Assembly (NCBI RefSeq): GCF_036588685.1
Contig: NC_086375.1
Location: 41,261,270 to 41,325,269 of the forward strand
Direction: 5' to 3'
DNA length: 64,000 bases
From: Mytilus trossulus
Taxonomy: Eukaryota > Mollusca > Bivalvia > Mytilida > Mytilidae
Part shown: positions 1 to 11,960 of the stretch, one piece after another
Layout of the letters: every line of letters begins with the position of its first letter
How positions within the stretch are numbered: position 1 is the first letter of the stretch
The notes under the pieces: model-generated
Database searches by the model: none
Told to the model about the DNA's origin: nothing
What the model saw: the letters and a program-made list of their open reading frames with translations, nothing else
Program-made: the position numbers and the translations under genes

Positions 1-179
1 TTAAATGAAACAATTTACGTCGGAATTTTTAATATTCAGCTTTAAGAAAATGATAATATGTACATGTATAAATGAATAGCAGAATGCAATTTTATTGGAA
101 TCATGTTTTTGGTACAAATATACGTATCATAAAGTAAACCAGATTGAGTTTTTTTTTCGACTCCAATATATAATACTTT

Positions 180-400
180 GTTCAAAAGTCATTAATCAAT
201 TGAGAGAAAAACAGATCCGGGTTACAAACTAAAACCAAGGAAATACATCAACTAAAAGAGAAAAAATAGTGGAGCAACAGAAACCATGACGTGCAACAGA
301 AACAAACGCCAAGGCAACATACAACTATTTGATAACAATTGCCATAATCCTGACTTGTTACAGGACTGTGTAAAACAACCGAAAAATAAACCAGGAATCT
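180..400 (-). repeat. Interspersed repeat family F copy
   Basis: TCAAAAGTCATTAATCAATT, CAGATCCGGGTTACAAACTA, GAGCAACAGAAACCATGACG, AACAATTGCCATAATCCTGA. Matches 49530-49720. Confidence 0.55.
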
Positions 401-1009
401 ACTTATTTTCCAAGTATAGCTAAGTTAGAGGACTTTTTATTGACACCCAAAATTTACTTCATGTATCTTAAACTTGATTTAATTCTAAAAAATAACTAAT
501 GTATGGTGTTATCAATATCTATTTTCTGTCTAGGATGCTGTAGACCTAGTAACAAACATAAATACATTCACTAGAATACATTAGTATCGGTTTTATTGTA
601 TTATGTTACATGTACATATGTTATTCTTAAATACCTGATAAACAAAATCGATGTGATTTCCACGTTATATTGTGTATATAACATATCAGTTATCCTGTTT
701 GTTTGTCTTCGGATGACATTTTTTAGTCATTACACATAACGTGCATTAAAAACACGTTTTACCTCAAAGTGAACCTATGGTATCTCCCTTACATTTATAT
801 ACATTAAATCTTTATGTGCCATTTCATAAAAGAATGTCATTTAAGTCGGAGTTCATTTTTACAAACGTTTTAACTCTGAAATCTTATTTATTACATTTAT
901 ATCTGACCTTTTTGTTATCAAATATATCTAATCAAACAATTTAGCTTTACATTTAAATTTTGATAACCAGCTTTAATAAAATGGTTAACTGTATAAATGA
1001 TTATGAGAT

Positions 1010-1290
1010 ATAAGAAGATGTGTGAGTGCCAATGAGACGACTCTCTATCCAAATAACAATTTAAAAAAGTAAACCATTATAGGTCAATGTACGGCCTTTA
1101 ACACGGAGCCTTGGCGCACACCGAACAACAAGCTATTTAAGGGCCCCAAAATTACTATTGTAGAACGATTCAAACGGGAAAATCAACGATCTAATCTATA
1201 TAGAAAAACGAGAAACGAGAAACACGTATAAATTACATAAAAAACGACAACTGCTGTACATTAGATTCCTGACTTAGGACTTGTATGCAA
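1010..1290 (-). repeat. Interspersed repeat family B, reverse copy
   Basis: AGATGTGTGAGTGCCAATGA, AAGTAAACCATTATAGGTCA, TTTAACACGGAGCCTTGGCG, AACGAGAAACGAGAAACACG. Reverse complement of the copy at 55305-55580. Confidence 0.65.
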
Positions 1291-2192
1291 TATTATTGAT
1301 GAACATGTTGTTGTGTTTTTACACATATAGCTATCAAAAGTAAACTATATTCAATATTTTGTTTTTGACTCCAATATTTTACTATTGCTAATACAACTGA
1401 AAAATATAACTCGAACCTACGAAGTTTTCCTTCTACAGCTAAGTTATAGTTACTTTTATCTACACCTAGCATATATATTGTAAGACTGTTTTGACCGTGT
1501 TGTTTTAATGATAGTTTGCAGCACTGAAAAATGTCTTAATCAAGTGTTTTTTTGTTATACCAATAACGGTTTCAATCTGTTTCCTGTCTTATTTTCTATC
1601 TTACATTAAAATGTTTATACTAAAACATGTTTGTATTGACATGTTCAGTTACTTGCGAGTACCGAATAAAATCGAAACAAATGTTAAAAAACTAGAAAAC
1701 TAAAGTATTCTACACCTTTTTAACTTTTTACTTGTAACTCAAAATATAATCATAAGTTATTACAATAGATAAGTGTCAAGAATAAAAATTACTCCTTCCA
1801 TGCACCTTGGTTTTCAAAAAGTTAAAACAAACTTTTTCTACATATTCTTAATCCTTAATTCTTTTTAAAGTTTGCGGACACATTTGCCATACTGTTTGTT
1901 CTTCAAAAGATTATTCGTGCTAAAAAATTAAAAGGAGACTTTCCAAACTACATAATAGGAAAAGTGGATAGGTTTACAATAAATGCATGAGAGCGTGAGA
2001 TATATTAAAAAATATTGAATTTTTCAATATTTTGATTATTCAATACTGTGTATAAGAAAATTATTCAACAATATTGATATTAATGAGTCCTTCAGTAAGG
2101 TCATTTCAGATAAATGTACATTAATCGTGGTTATGCATTGATTTGACTAAAGCTGAATTTTCAAATTCAAAACTTAAAAGACATTATTAAAA

Positions 2193-3851
2193 TTACACAA
2201 GAGCGTACAAATAGCACCCCTTATCATCACACAAAAGTAACACTTTTTTCTCGTTGTTGTAGTACAATGGACGTGGATTGTCTAAACCATCAGTTGTTGA
2301 TAGTAATGTTCTGCTTGAATTCCCGTCATGTTGTATAACTATCAGTGAATTCGACTCTTGATCAACAACAAATACATTTTGATGATCATCCACAGCAATG
2401 CCCCATGGCTTTGTTAAGGATTTTTCTTTACGTATCCATATCTCATCGCCTGCCATTGAGATACAATGTACAGCATCATCGACAGTGAAATAAATTCTAT
2501 CTTTGGCAGTTCCTATAAATGACCCACATCGAACGGTAAACGATTTCAGTACTTTTCCTCCGACATCAATTATGTCAATGCCCTCTTGTGTAATAATTAC
2601 AATTGTGTTGTCCTGGTACGATATTCCATAGCAAGATTCTTCAAAGTGAAATAATTTCCCCTCAATAGTATTGTTGTTTATGTTTAAAATCTCTATGCAC
2701 TGTTCTTCGTATGTAACAGCAATACGGTCAGTGTCTATGACTGTCAAATCCAAGGGTGAGCCAGAGCATTGTATGTCACGGATATGTTTACCATCTTCAC
2801 TATACTCCAGTATTACATTCTTTTCGTCATAATTAGCTATCAACACATTTCCATTTGGTAACATGGTACATCCAGTCAAAAACGTTTCTTGATTTTCTTG
2901 TTCTACACTAAATTTTTTTTTCAACTGGAGACGAATGCTGTGTATGCTTTTTGTATCTTGCACTCGAAGTTGTATCTGAGCTTGCTCTACATTTCTTTCC
3001 TTAAACAATAGACTGGTGATACTCTTCCGAACTGATATGTCCCCGAGCTGATCTACTTCATCCATTAACGCGATGATAGAAGGATTCAACTGTACGTAAA
3101 CTTGAAAGTTCTCGGCAGACTTGATTCCTTCTTTGACTGATTTTATTTCTTTGAAGACTGCTTCATTCATCTGACGCGCTCCCAGGAAAAGCTGAATTTC
3201 GGATGCGAATGATTTTAGTTGAGATGTTTGCTCCTTTAGACAACTCAACTCTCGTTTTGAGTTTTTCATACGGTTTAGAAGTTTGTTTGCTTCCGATTTA
3301 CTATTTCCATGTTTTATGTCTAACTCTTGGAGAAGTTTTAGTTCTAAGTCTTCTAACTTTTTCAGTATTCTCGCTCGTGTATCAATGATTGAATTTTTGA
3401 TTGTTTCCTTCTGACTTTCAAAATCCTCCAAAGCTGTCTCACGATCGGTAATGATTTGTTCAAGATTTTGTAATGCTGCGGTTAAAGTGACCTCCAAATC
3501 AGCCAGTGCGGTTGAATGTGTTGCATTTTCAGCAGCTGTTTCTAAAGGAATGACGTCAGAGCATGTGCTATGATTTGATGGAACGCAACCTAAACAAACT
3601 GCAACATCGTGTGTTTTACAATACAGTTCAAGTCGTTTGTCATGGTCTTCACAATTAAGGTTAACAGTGATATTTTGTATCTTCCAGAAGTCTTCAATGG
3701 ATATCAGCCTGTGATTTCGTGATGTTTTGATTACGTTATGAACCTTCTCGCAATCTGTACATAATCCCTCTTCACAAACTGAACACCATTTTTCTGCTTT
3801 TTTATTATTTTCTGCATAACCACAAGGACCACAAAGATTTTTTTCAGACAT
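2193..3851 (-). CDS. TRIM-like protein: two B-boxes, coiled coil, beta-propeller-like C-terminus (no RING)
   Basis: Single uninterrupted reading frame of 552 residues. Residues about 7-50 carry a Cys/His pattern of an atypical first B-box (CGPC, WCSVC, LCTDC, then HNV and NHR). Residues about 66-105 carry a canonical second B-box (CEDH, LYCKTHD, VCLGC, NHSTC). Residues about 115-250 are rich in Leu/Glu/Lys with few prolines, as in a coiled coil. From about residue 310 to the end, repeated beta-strand blocks with motifs such as PWGIAVDDHQNVFVVDQES look like an NHL/six-bladed propeller, a typical ligand-binding end in TRIM2/3/71-like proteins. No RING precedes the first B-box, so ubiquitin-ligase activity of its own is unlikely; a scaffold or decoy role is inference. 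An AG acceptor-like site (TTTAATAG) lies 13-15 bases upstream of the ATG, so a 5'-UTR intron is possible. Bivalves are known to have many such genes. Confident as coding; the exact role is unknown. Confidence 0.9.
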   Translation of the reverse strand: MSEKNLCGPCGYAENNKKAEKWCSVCEEGLCTDCEKVHNVIKTSRNHRLISIEDFWKIQNITVNLNCEDHDKRLELYCKTHDVAVCLGCVPSNHSTCSDVIPLETAAENATHSTALADLEVTLTAALQNLEQIITDRETALEDFESQKETIKNSIIDTRARILKKLEDLELKLLQELDIKHGNSKSEANKLLNRMKNSKRELSCLKEQTSQLKSFASEIQLFLGARQMNEAVFKEIKSVKEGIKSAENFQVYVQLNPSIIALMDEVDQLGDISVRKSITSLLFKERNVEQAQIQLRVQDTKSIHSIRLQLKKKFSVEQENQETFLTGCTMLPNGNVLIANYDEKNVILEYSEDGKHIRDIQCSGSPLDLTVIDTDRIAVTYEEQCIEILNINNNTIEGKLFHFEESCYGISYQDNTIVIITQEGIDIIDVGGKVLKSFTVRCGSFIGTAKDRIYFTVDDAVHCISMAGDEIWIRKEKSLTKPWGIAVDDHQNVFVVDQESNSLIVIQHDGNSSRTLLSTTDGLDNPRPLYYNNEKKVLLLCDDKGCYLYALV

Positions 3852-4449
3852 GTTGCGATACCTATTAAAGCATATTAGTTAGAAATGTATTTATATATTT
3901 ATTATACAAACATAATCAATTGCCTTTTCCAATTTTACTTTGATCACAAAAAAATATAATTTGAAATCTTTCTAGTATTTTTGTCTGTTTTTTGGTTGAT
4001 GAATTTTTCTTAGAGAAGGGGCCGTCAAAACTGATAGACCCGCTATTTCGTTGAAGTAAATGAAAACCCAGTTAAAAGCTATTTATGAACTATGTGTTGT
4101 AAGCTGACAATTTCTTGTTTAATAGATTAAATATTTGGTGTTCAACGCATCTTTCAGCCCTATTGAATATATCATTCAGGTCAATTTTGTAGATGGAGGA
4201 ACGCAGAACAGAAAAAAAATAATCATTTTTCGGTTCGAAAAATTACAATCCTAGTAAATTTAGATTTTAATTCGGAAAAGAAACATGGTCTCATTCCGAC
4301 CGGCAGTAACCCCTTTGTAACTATTGGACTATTTGGTTGTTTAAGATAAAAATATAGATAAACGCAGCTACGTCCGTTATGAATGGAGACGTTAAACCCG
4401 ATTTACCAAAAAATCTTTTTTCAAACTGATACTTAGAAGAATATCATGA

Positions 4450-5315
4450 ATTGACATTATTCGAGATATTCAAAAATGATCAAATATATATATATACTTA
4501 TTCTTAAAGGTTACCTATTCAACACTCTAATAAGATCATTGCATAATGTTTTTTTTGTATAAATATTGACTTTGTTATCAGTAGATTAAAAGCTAACTAA
4601 ATATTACTAGTATGTTATACTAGTATACATATACATTTTCATGGATCTACAATCTGTCGATTCCTGTAACTTGGCATTACACAAGGTCATGTTTTTCTCT
4701 GGCTGTTTATGACGTCTTTATACAAAATCCATTGTATGTTGGATGTGTACGGATTGATTGCTTAGTCTTAGAGGCATGATTTTTTATTAGTTGTTAATGG
4801 CTTTGAACTAGCTGTCAGATAACTACGAGTACTCTCAGATCTGTTCATTGTGTCTTTTTGTGTCGGTGTATAAGTACCCGGCCACGTCCACTTTTATTTT
4901 TTGTCTATCTGATGAGTTAAGCCTTTTTCAACTGATTTTTATAGTTCGTTTTTATGTTATACCACTGTCCCATGTTAGCGGAGGGTTGGGATCCCGCTAA
5001 CAAGTTTAACCCCGCCACATTATTTATGTATGTGCCTGTCCCAAGTCAGGAGCCTGTATTTCAGTGGTTGTCTTTTGTTTATGTGTTACATATCTGTTTT
5101 TTCGTTCTTTTTTACATAAATAAGGCCGTTAGTTTTCTCGTTTGAATTGTTTCACATTGTCTAATTGGGGCCTTTTATAGTTGACTATATGCGGTATGGG
5201 CTTTGCTCATTGTTGAAGGCCGTACGGTGACCTATAATTGTTAATGTTTGTGTCATTTTGGTCTTTTGTGGATAGTTGTCTCATTGGCAATCATACCACA
5301 TCTCCTTTTTTATAC
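4450..5315 (+). repeat. Interspersed repeat family A, longest copy
   Basis: Long copy ending in GATAGTTGTCTCATTGGCAA and TCATACCACATCTCC. Its 5' half (about 4450-4830: ACACAAGGTCATGTTTTTCT, TTGGATGTGTAC, GGCTTTGAACTAGCT) recurs at 32300-32790; the 3' half recurs at 29900-30165, 42940-43215 and other sites. It covers a 63-residue frame that is not a gene. No protein or tRNA-like head was recognised. Confidence 0.65.
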
Positions 5316-7204
5316 ATATACGTAAAAGGTAAAGACTCTCATTTACGTGTACACTAAACATACATCTTTGGTGTTAAAAATCTAATTTCACTTACCTTTT
5401 ATATAATATTAGAATGATACTATCTACGTAATTTTGTTATCAGAGGTAAATCTCGTGATATACACCACATGTCGACTGTGTATTAAGATAAAGATCGGTA
5501 AATTTCAAATATGGGGAGAAATTTAGTTATATAGATATATACGATATATGTAGGGTTTACAACCAATAATATCCGATATAAAAAAAACGAAAAAAAACCC
5601 AGAAAAATGTAAATGATTTATGTGATTTACATTGTCATAATTCGATTCTTTCTTTCAAAAGAGTATTTGTCCGACATGAAGCAAAACATACCATGTAACA
5701 TGGAGAAAGGAGACAGATTAAAGCTCAACCAGCAAAATTTAAATGTCGTTCATACTTATTTGTAATTGCATATTTATCTGTCGACTATTTAGTTTGATTA
5801 TCCGTTCGGTTATCAAACGCCTTTATCGTTATAAAAAGTTTAGTAAGCATTCTATTTCACTGACGATACTCATTTGAATTGCATTTAAAAGCTTATATAT
5901 AACTCTTCTTATTTAAAAGGTTTTCGTCTAATACTGAGTTGAAGATGTTGCCATTTAAGGTAATAAATAGCTACGATTTCATGAAAAGGTGAATAACACT
6001 TTCAAAAAGATGTGCAGTGTCCTCAATCAAATCCCATTGAAACGGGTTTTTTTATTTTCAAATTTTATTGATTTTGTAACGTTCCATCCGAAACACCATT
6101 AATACTTTCTATACACAAAATACACTGAACCAGGTAAGGAGAACACAGCCGGTACCCACGTGCACTTTACGGTTAATGCATAATGTGTTACGGATTTACG
6201 GTAAAAAGCGGACTTCATTAGCATTTGTGTGTATTTTGTTCAATATGCTCTCAAATATACTCATCATAGCTGCCAGGATTTAAATTGTGTTTGCCAGACA
6301 CGCATGTCGTCTACAAAAGACTAAGTAGTGTCACTCAACATCAAAACTGTTAGTAAAAATGCCCAAAAATAAATTGAAATAAATCATTAGTCCCGTGGGA
6401 GAGAATAACAATTGACGAACATCTAGATGTGTTTATCGTTGCTGCAAAATCGAACACACAAAAAGTACAACCATATGACGGTTGAACCTCTGAAACATAA
6501 CCAACCAAAACTGATGGTTTATACTTGCAGCATGCATTACGCTACGATAAATACAATAATATAACTTTTTCGATTACACGTAAACATCGTGTAGAACGCC
6601 ATTAGCGGGATGTCAGTTTTATATATGTTTGACACGGGATGGCAATTTCGAAGCAAAGAAAAACGATCAAGATAAGTCAAAAATTTCCCGGTTTTTAGTG
6701 AAGTTCGTGTTGTTTCTTATTTATTATTTATAACTGTTGATGTACATGTACATTTCCTTTGGTTTTTTTAGACTTTGTTTACTCCTTGGTTTTGATTGTT
6801 ATTGTCTTCCACATTATGCATTGCATGGAAGGAACCAAAACATTATCTATTTCCTGCAAGTAGAGGCAAACGTTTATTAGTTTATGTTATCTAAAAAACC
6901 TCTCCCTAGTTTTCGTTTAAACGATTTTGAGGCTTCACATGCAAATTTTTGGATAAATACTACATTGGACGAGTTTCTACTGAATGATTTATATGAAAGT
7001 AATTCGATCATGGAATTAAACCAAATAGCAGCTTCTTAGATAAAATCTATTTGTTTTAAATCTACTTAATCAAAATATAAAGTGTCGCTCGGGGTGCCAG
7101 ATTTTGCGTCTTAAGGAGTAGAGACATTTAAAACAAAAAAAGAATAGATTAGTATATAAATCAGCCTTAATATGATACATTGTATACAATGTAATTAAAC
7201 ATAT
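5316..7204. other. No gene recognised
   Basis: AT-rich sequence without an exon or repeat I can support; it lies between a family A and a family C copy. Confidence 0.4.
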
Positions 7205-7440
7205 CTAAAATTGAGAATGGAAATGGGGAATGTGTCAAAGAAACAAAAACCCGACCATACGAACAGAAAACAGCAGGAAGTCACCAACATGTCTTCAATG
7301 CAGCGAGAAACTCCCACACCAGGAGGCGTCCTTCAGCTGGCCCCTAAACAAATATATATACTAGTTCAGTGATAATGAACGCCATACTTAACTCCAAATT
7401 GTACACAAGAAACTAAAATTAAAATTGATTTACTCTGTTA
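7205..7440 (-). repeat. Interspersed repeat family C, reverse copy
   Basis: GAGAATGGAAATGGGGAATG, CAGCAGGAAGTCACCAACAT, CCTTCAGCTGGCCCCTAAAC, CTAGTTCAGTGATAATGAAC, ACTCCAAATTGTACACAAGA. Counterpart of 30166-30440. Confidence 0.6.
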
Positions 7441-7782
7441 TGATGACAAATTAAAAACAAAGAGTATTTAATCTTGCCTTTTATAGTCTTATAAGAAATC
7501 CGAGTTTGATTTATAAATAGTGAAACAGACTGAAAATATTTTGTTTTGCGTCGAAACATGATTTGTTTTTTTTTTACTGATGGTCAGAAAAAAATCACGA
7601 CACTTTAAATTGGAGGAAAATCACAAAGCAGACATTCATGTCAAATTTGCCCACAGACATAAACAGTAAAAGTTCATCAAGGTTCATCACCAAGTTTCTC
7701 GTACAAAAGTACTCGTGCACGCCGCAAAAACCACTTGCTTCATAAAGAATCGATTCATGATTCTCTCCAAAGAAATACTTAC

Positions 7783-7904
7783 CGGCATCTTTATCATCAA
7801 ATGACAATACAGCTTCGATATTTCTTTTCTTATTTTCCTTCAGAAGGTCATCATTTAGAAACACATTTTTGTTTTTGGCTAGTGAAACCGATCCGAATAA
7901 AATA
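7783..7904 (-). CDS. Orphan exon-like segment, unknown protein
   Basis: 122 bases between acceptor TTTTTATCAG and a strong donor GTAAGTATTT, phase 2 to 1, fully open. The start is hydrophobic (ILFGSVSLA) and the rest charged (KENKKRNIEAVLSFDDKDA), as when a signal peptide is split by an intron. The frame also reads on past the donor to a stop at 7595 (KYFFGENHESILYEASGFCG and onward), so it could be a terminal exon instead. I found no partner exons and recognise no family. Confidence 0.35.
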
Positions 7905-9072
7905 CTGATAAAAATTCAAGATTAGCAAATATGGGATGGAAATGAACGTCTATATTTAATAAATAAAAAAGTATGAAGATAAAATGTGCTTGCATAAATC
8001 AGTTTCTTATGTCATTTAAAGAGAACTGCAACTGTATATTCTTATACTCCTATTAACTGTCATGAGTATTCATACATACAATGTACATTACAGTATTGAG
8101 CTAAAAGAGATATGTGCAAATCATTTACGATCTCGAATATACATATTCTTTTATGATATTGAAAAAAGTCACGGAAGGATAAAAGATTATGATCTGTTAA
8201 CAGTAACTTGCATTTCTTTCCTGTCTAACTTTACCTTAAAAAAATAATAATCCTATTGTGAATCGGGTATACCCTTTTGCATTTAGCGTATTTTTCAAAT
8301 TCGTACATGTTTTTACATACAGTTTTGCTGTTAAAACGTGTAACACACGAATCAAGAAACATATCATATCTTTTCATTTCAAATTATTTGTCTACTTAAA
8401 GTTTAGTATAACATTAAAAATGTAAATTTATTAAAAAAATAAAATATACGGCGTTTGTTATAACTTTAGATTAAAGAAAACCCTTCTTGATCTCGTCAAA
8501 TTGAAAATGTCTGAAACCGATAATTTTTTCATTTTGTGTTGATGTCTCAGAAAATAATATGGAGTGATTCACAATGAAACGATTAAGCCTGTTACTCGTA
8601 CAAACAAGTTTACACTAATTTCATTCAATTTGCTTTGCATTTCACATTTTTTTATTTGGCATTTCGTTTAAAATATGATAAAGCCTTGTACGATGACGGT
8701 TGCACATTCAGATGTAGATGCAACATCAGATAATTTTTTAATTAAAAATAGCAATCAATATACTGGACAATTGATCGGTCAAATTAATTACCACGACGAT
8801 ACTTTTTAACTTGAAATATAACAAAATTATAAATGATTTCAGTACACATTTCTATCAAATCTATTAAAATTGAAATAAAATCCGGGTAACCTGTTAGCAT
8901 TTTGGTATTCGATATAAGGTCCTTTTGGTCAACCGATTAAACGTTAACAGCACTAGTTTTTATTTATGACCCGCATTTGTTTATGCTAATCGATTTATGA
9001 CTATTCAACAGCGAAATACTAATGTTGCCTTTGATTGCTAAGCATGCTACGCTTGACACTCAGGAATAGTTC

Positions 9073-9900
9073 TTAAAAGAGGGACGAAAGATACCAGAGG
9101 AACATTCAAACTCATAAATCGAAAATAAAGTGTCAACGCCATGGCTAAAAATGAAAAGGACAAACAGTCAAACAATAGTACACATGACACAACATAGACA
9201 ACTAAAGAATAAACAACACGAACCCCACCAAAAAATCAGGATGATCTCAGGTGCTCCGGAAGGGTAAGCAGATCCTGCTCCACATGTTTCATCCGTCGTG
9301 GTGCTTATGAGATAACAAATTCCGTAAAAAGTCTAATTCGGTAGGTCACATTTATGAAAGGGAAGGGGATTGTAGTTATTTCCGATATTATTTGTGAAAC
9401 GGTTATTCCATAACGGTCAACCAACTCTTGATGACGTCCGTAAAATGTACGAAGAGATGATTTGAACTTCACCATTTGGAACTTTTGATTTAATAGCTTC
9501 CTCGTGAGCAACAACCCTCTATCAAGGAAATCATGATGAGAAATGCAAGCACGGGAATATCGTATCAATTGGGAGATATATACACCGTATGCAGGTGCTG
9601 CTGAAATGTTGCTATTTAGAAATGGAAAGTTCACAATTGGAAAGCTGAAATCATCTCTTTTGTCGTAAAGATGTGTTTTCAATCGACCCTCATTGTCAAT
9701 TTCTAGATGTAAGTCAAGATATGTGGCCGACTTAACTATATCTGTTGTATCCTTTATATCAAGTTCAATGGGATAGATGCGTTCGTCATAGTCACCAAAT
9801 TTTAAATTATTTAGTGAAAGGACATCATCTATATCGCGGAAGGTAGAGTAAAATGATATTGCTAACTTCTTATCTTTCTTCCAAAGAAGTTCCTATATGA
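9073..9900 (-). mobile_element. Remnant of a Penelope-like (or related) retroelement: RT C-terminus plus 3' tail
   Basis: On the minus strand, broken frames read FRDIDDVLSL (degenerate YIDD catalytic motif), SATYLDLHLEIDNEG, YDKRDDFSFPIVNFPF and AAPAYGVYISQLIRYSRAC, then KLLNQKFQMVKFKSS. The continuous piece is 9305-9682, with an in-frame stop upstream. The bases at 9073-9300 are the element's 3' tail, shared with tail-only copies elsewhere. The 5' end is missing. Class assignment is from memory of similar mollusc elements. Confidence 0.7.
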
Positions 9901-10350
9901 AGTCAGCCTCATATCATTTTATTCTCATTTAGGTATTTGTATAACAGACAGAAGCAAATCAGAAAAACCTGTAACTACTGCCTGTGTACAAACCTCTAGT
10001 GTGTATCATTTTGATTACAAACGTTGAGGATATAAAATGCCTTGCAATGTCCACCTTACAAGTGTTATTGGTGGTATAAACATGACAATGTTGCTGACCT
10101 CTATTGCAATATTGTCTAAGTTGATTCCGTAATGTTGACAGATGAATAATTTTTATTGATATTATTCTCTAATTTGTTAATGAAAGATAACCGTAATGAT
10201 TTTTTTCACAGTAAAACAGTTTTTAACAGATATTACCATATGTTCCAAATGTTTTCTGAAAAATTCTTCCAACGAATACTTTAGAACCGAATCACGTGCT
10301 CAAAATATTGTATCGAAGGACTTTTACTTTTGCATGACGTAAAAAAATCC

Positions 10351-10748
10351 TTAAGGATGTCTGCTTGTCATGTTTTGGAATTTTTGTCAGATTTTCGGAA
10401 TCCTCTGGTTTTAACCATTCGAATGCCTTAAAAAAATTTACCCATGAACCCCCATTTTATTTTTTATAAATCTTTAACGTGTATAATTATAAGCCATTTG
10501 TAAAATTCTTATAAAATTTTATTTATTTTTTAATAGTATTTGAGAACTTTAACTGGTCAATGATAAAGATATAAAAAGTCAAGAGAGAACATTTTCCCGC
10601 CAAAATTACAATGGCTAATGTCTCGAAAACAAGCACATTGACCCCTATTTTTTTTTTGCTTTTTGGATTCCTCAATTTATTCCCTATCAATACATACTAG
10701 TTTTATGAAAAGTTATTTATTTTGAAACTGAGCAGCAAACATCCTTAA
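10351..10748. mobile_element. TTAA-flanked inverted-repeat element (MITE), 398 bp
   Basis: Left end TTAAGGATGTCTGCTTGTC; right end GCAGCAAACATCCTTAA, the inverted counterpart with mismatches. No coding capacity. TTAA at both ends fits piggyBac-type target duplication. Confidence 0.55.
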
Positions 10749-11559
10749 TACTGAAAAACAATTTCCAAAATGTTGTTTAAACATTAGTGATATATGGGCG
10801 TTTTTCTATATAAGCGTAAATTTCAAACCTAAAAAAAATGGAAAATAAACTTGTCTTAAATTTTAATTCAAGAGTTATTTTGAATACCTCTATTATAGAC
10901 CTGTTTGTGAACAAAAAGTGCAATCTTAAATACTCTTTTTAAAAATAGTTTTGAATAGCGGGAAATTTCAAATCATTTAATGTATGCAGGAATTTACTTA
11001 TATTTATATGTAGATTTCTCGACCATTAAAATATACTAAAATAATACAAATAGTCGCACAGAATAACACAAATTTCTCAGTAGATATGTAAAAAGTGTAT
11101 AGAAATTTAACATAAGGGACTGTTGTTTGATTTACTGTAAGTATAACGAGGTGTTCACCTTAGGTAAAAAAAGCGCTTAACTACAAAGTCGCTTTAACTT
11201 ATGTGTTGGATATCTACAACAATTAAGATGTTTAACTCCATGAAGTCATAAAATTACATATGTAGACGAAAGTCAATATGTTAAGGGCATTTGCTAGCTT
11301 TATTAAAACTATTTAATATGTTTCCAATGAAATTAAGCTGCAGATTTATCTAATATGAAAAACACGCTAATTGTATAATCAAATTAATGTTAAAATTGAA
11401 TTTTTAAAAAGGTATTATAAATCCGATGAAATAGAATTATTCGACCACTTCTGTTGATTTTGTAACGTCTTATTTGTAAAAAAAAGATTAATGTCTTATT
11501 AAAAGTCACCAGCACCTTACCTGGACCAATATGCACAGAGCTACGACCCAATATCAAAG

Positions 11560-11960
11560 TTGAAGTTCCAATTTAAACTGTACAAGTACACTATTTCATT
11601 GTAAATTTTGTATTCTTGTCTTTTAATTTTGTTAATGTGCTTTGTCTTTATGCTTTTTTGTGCTTCTTTTTTACACATTTTTATGTTTTATCATGATTAG
11701 GATTATAACACAATGTTGACTGTTGTACCCCTATTTGTGACATTTTTACCTATTATGTCTGTTGATTTTGTTCACACATCGTTGTCAATATAATGGAATT
11801 CGATGCAACTGCCATACAAGTAAGAGGTTTAGCTAGCTTTAAAACCAGGTATAATACACCATTTTCTACATAACAAAATGGCTGTTCCAAGTCAGGAATA
11901 TGACAGTTGTTATCAATTCGTTTGATAAGTTTGACCTGTTCGTTTTGTCATTTGATTAGT
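11560..11960 (+). repeat. Tail of the second RT-element type
   Basis: Matches 34300-34720 in order: TTGTATTCTTGTCTTT, TTATGTGCTTTGT-like, TGTTGTACCCC, TTTGACATTT, AATATAATGGAA, GCCATACAAGT, GCTAGCT, CAAGTCAGGAATATGACAGTTG. No coding sequence remains. Confidence 0.6.

Noticed and set aside
4954-5145. 63-residue plus-strand frame
   Set aside because: It lies wholly within the family A repeat, whose other copies do not keep the frame.
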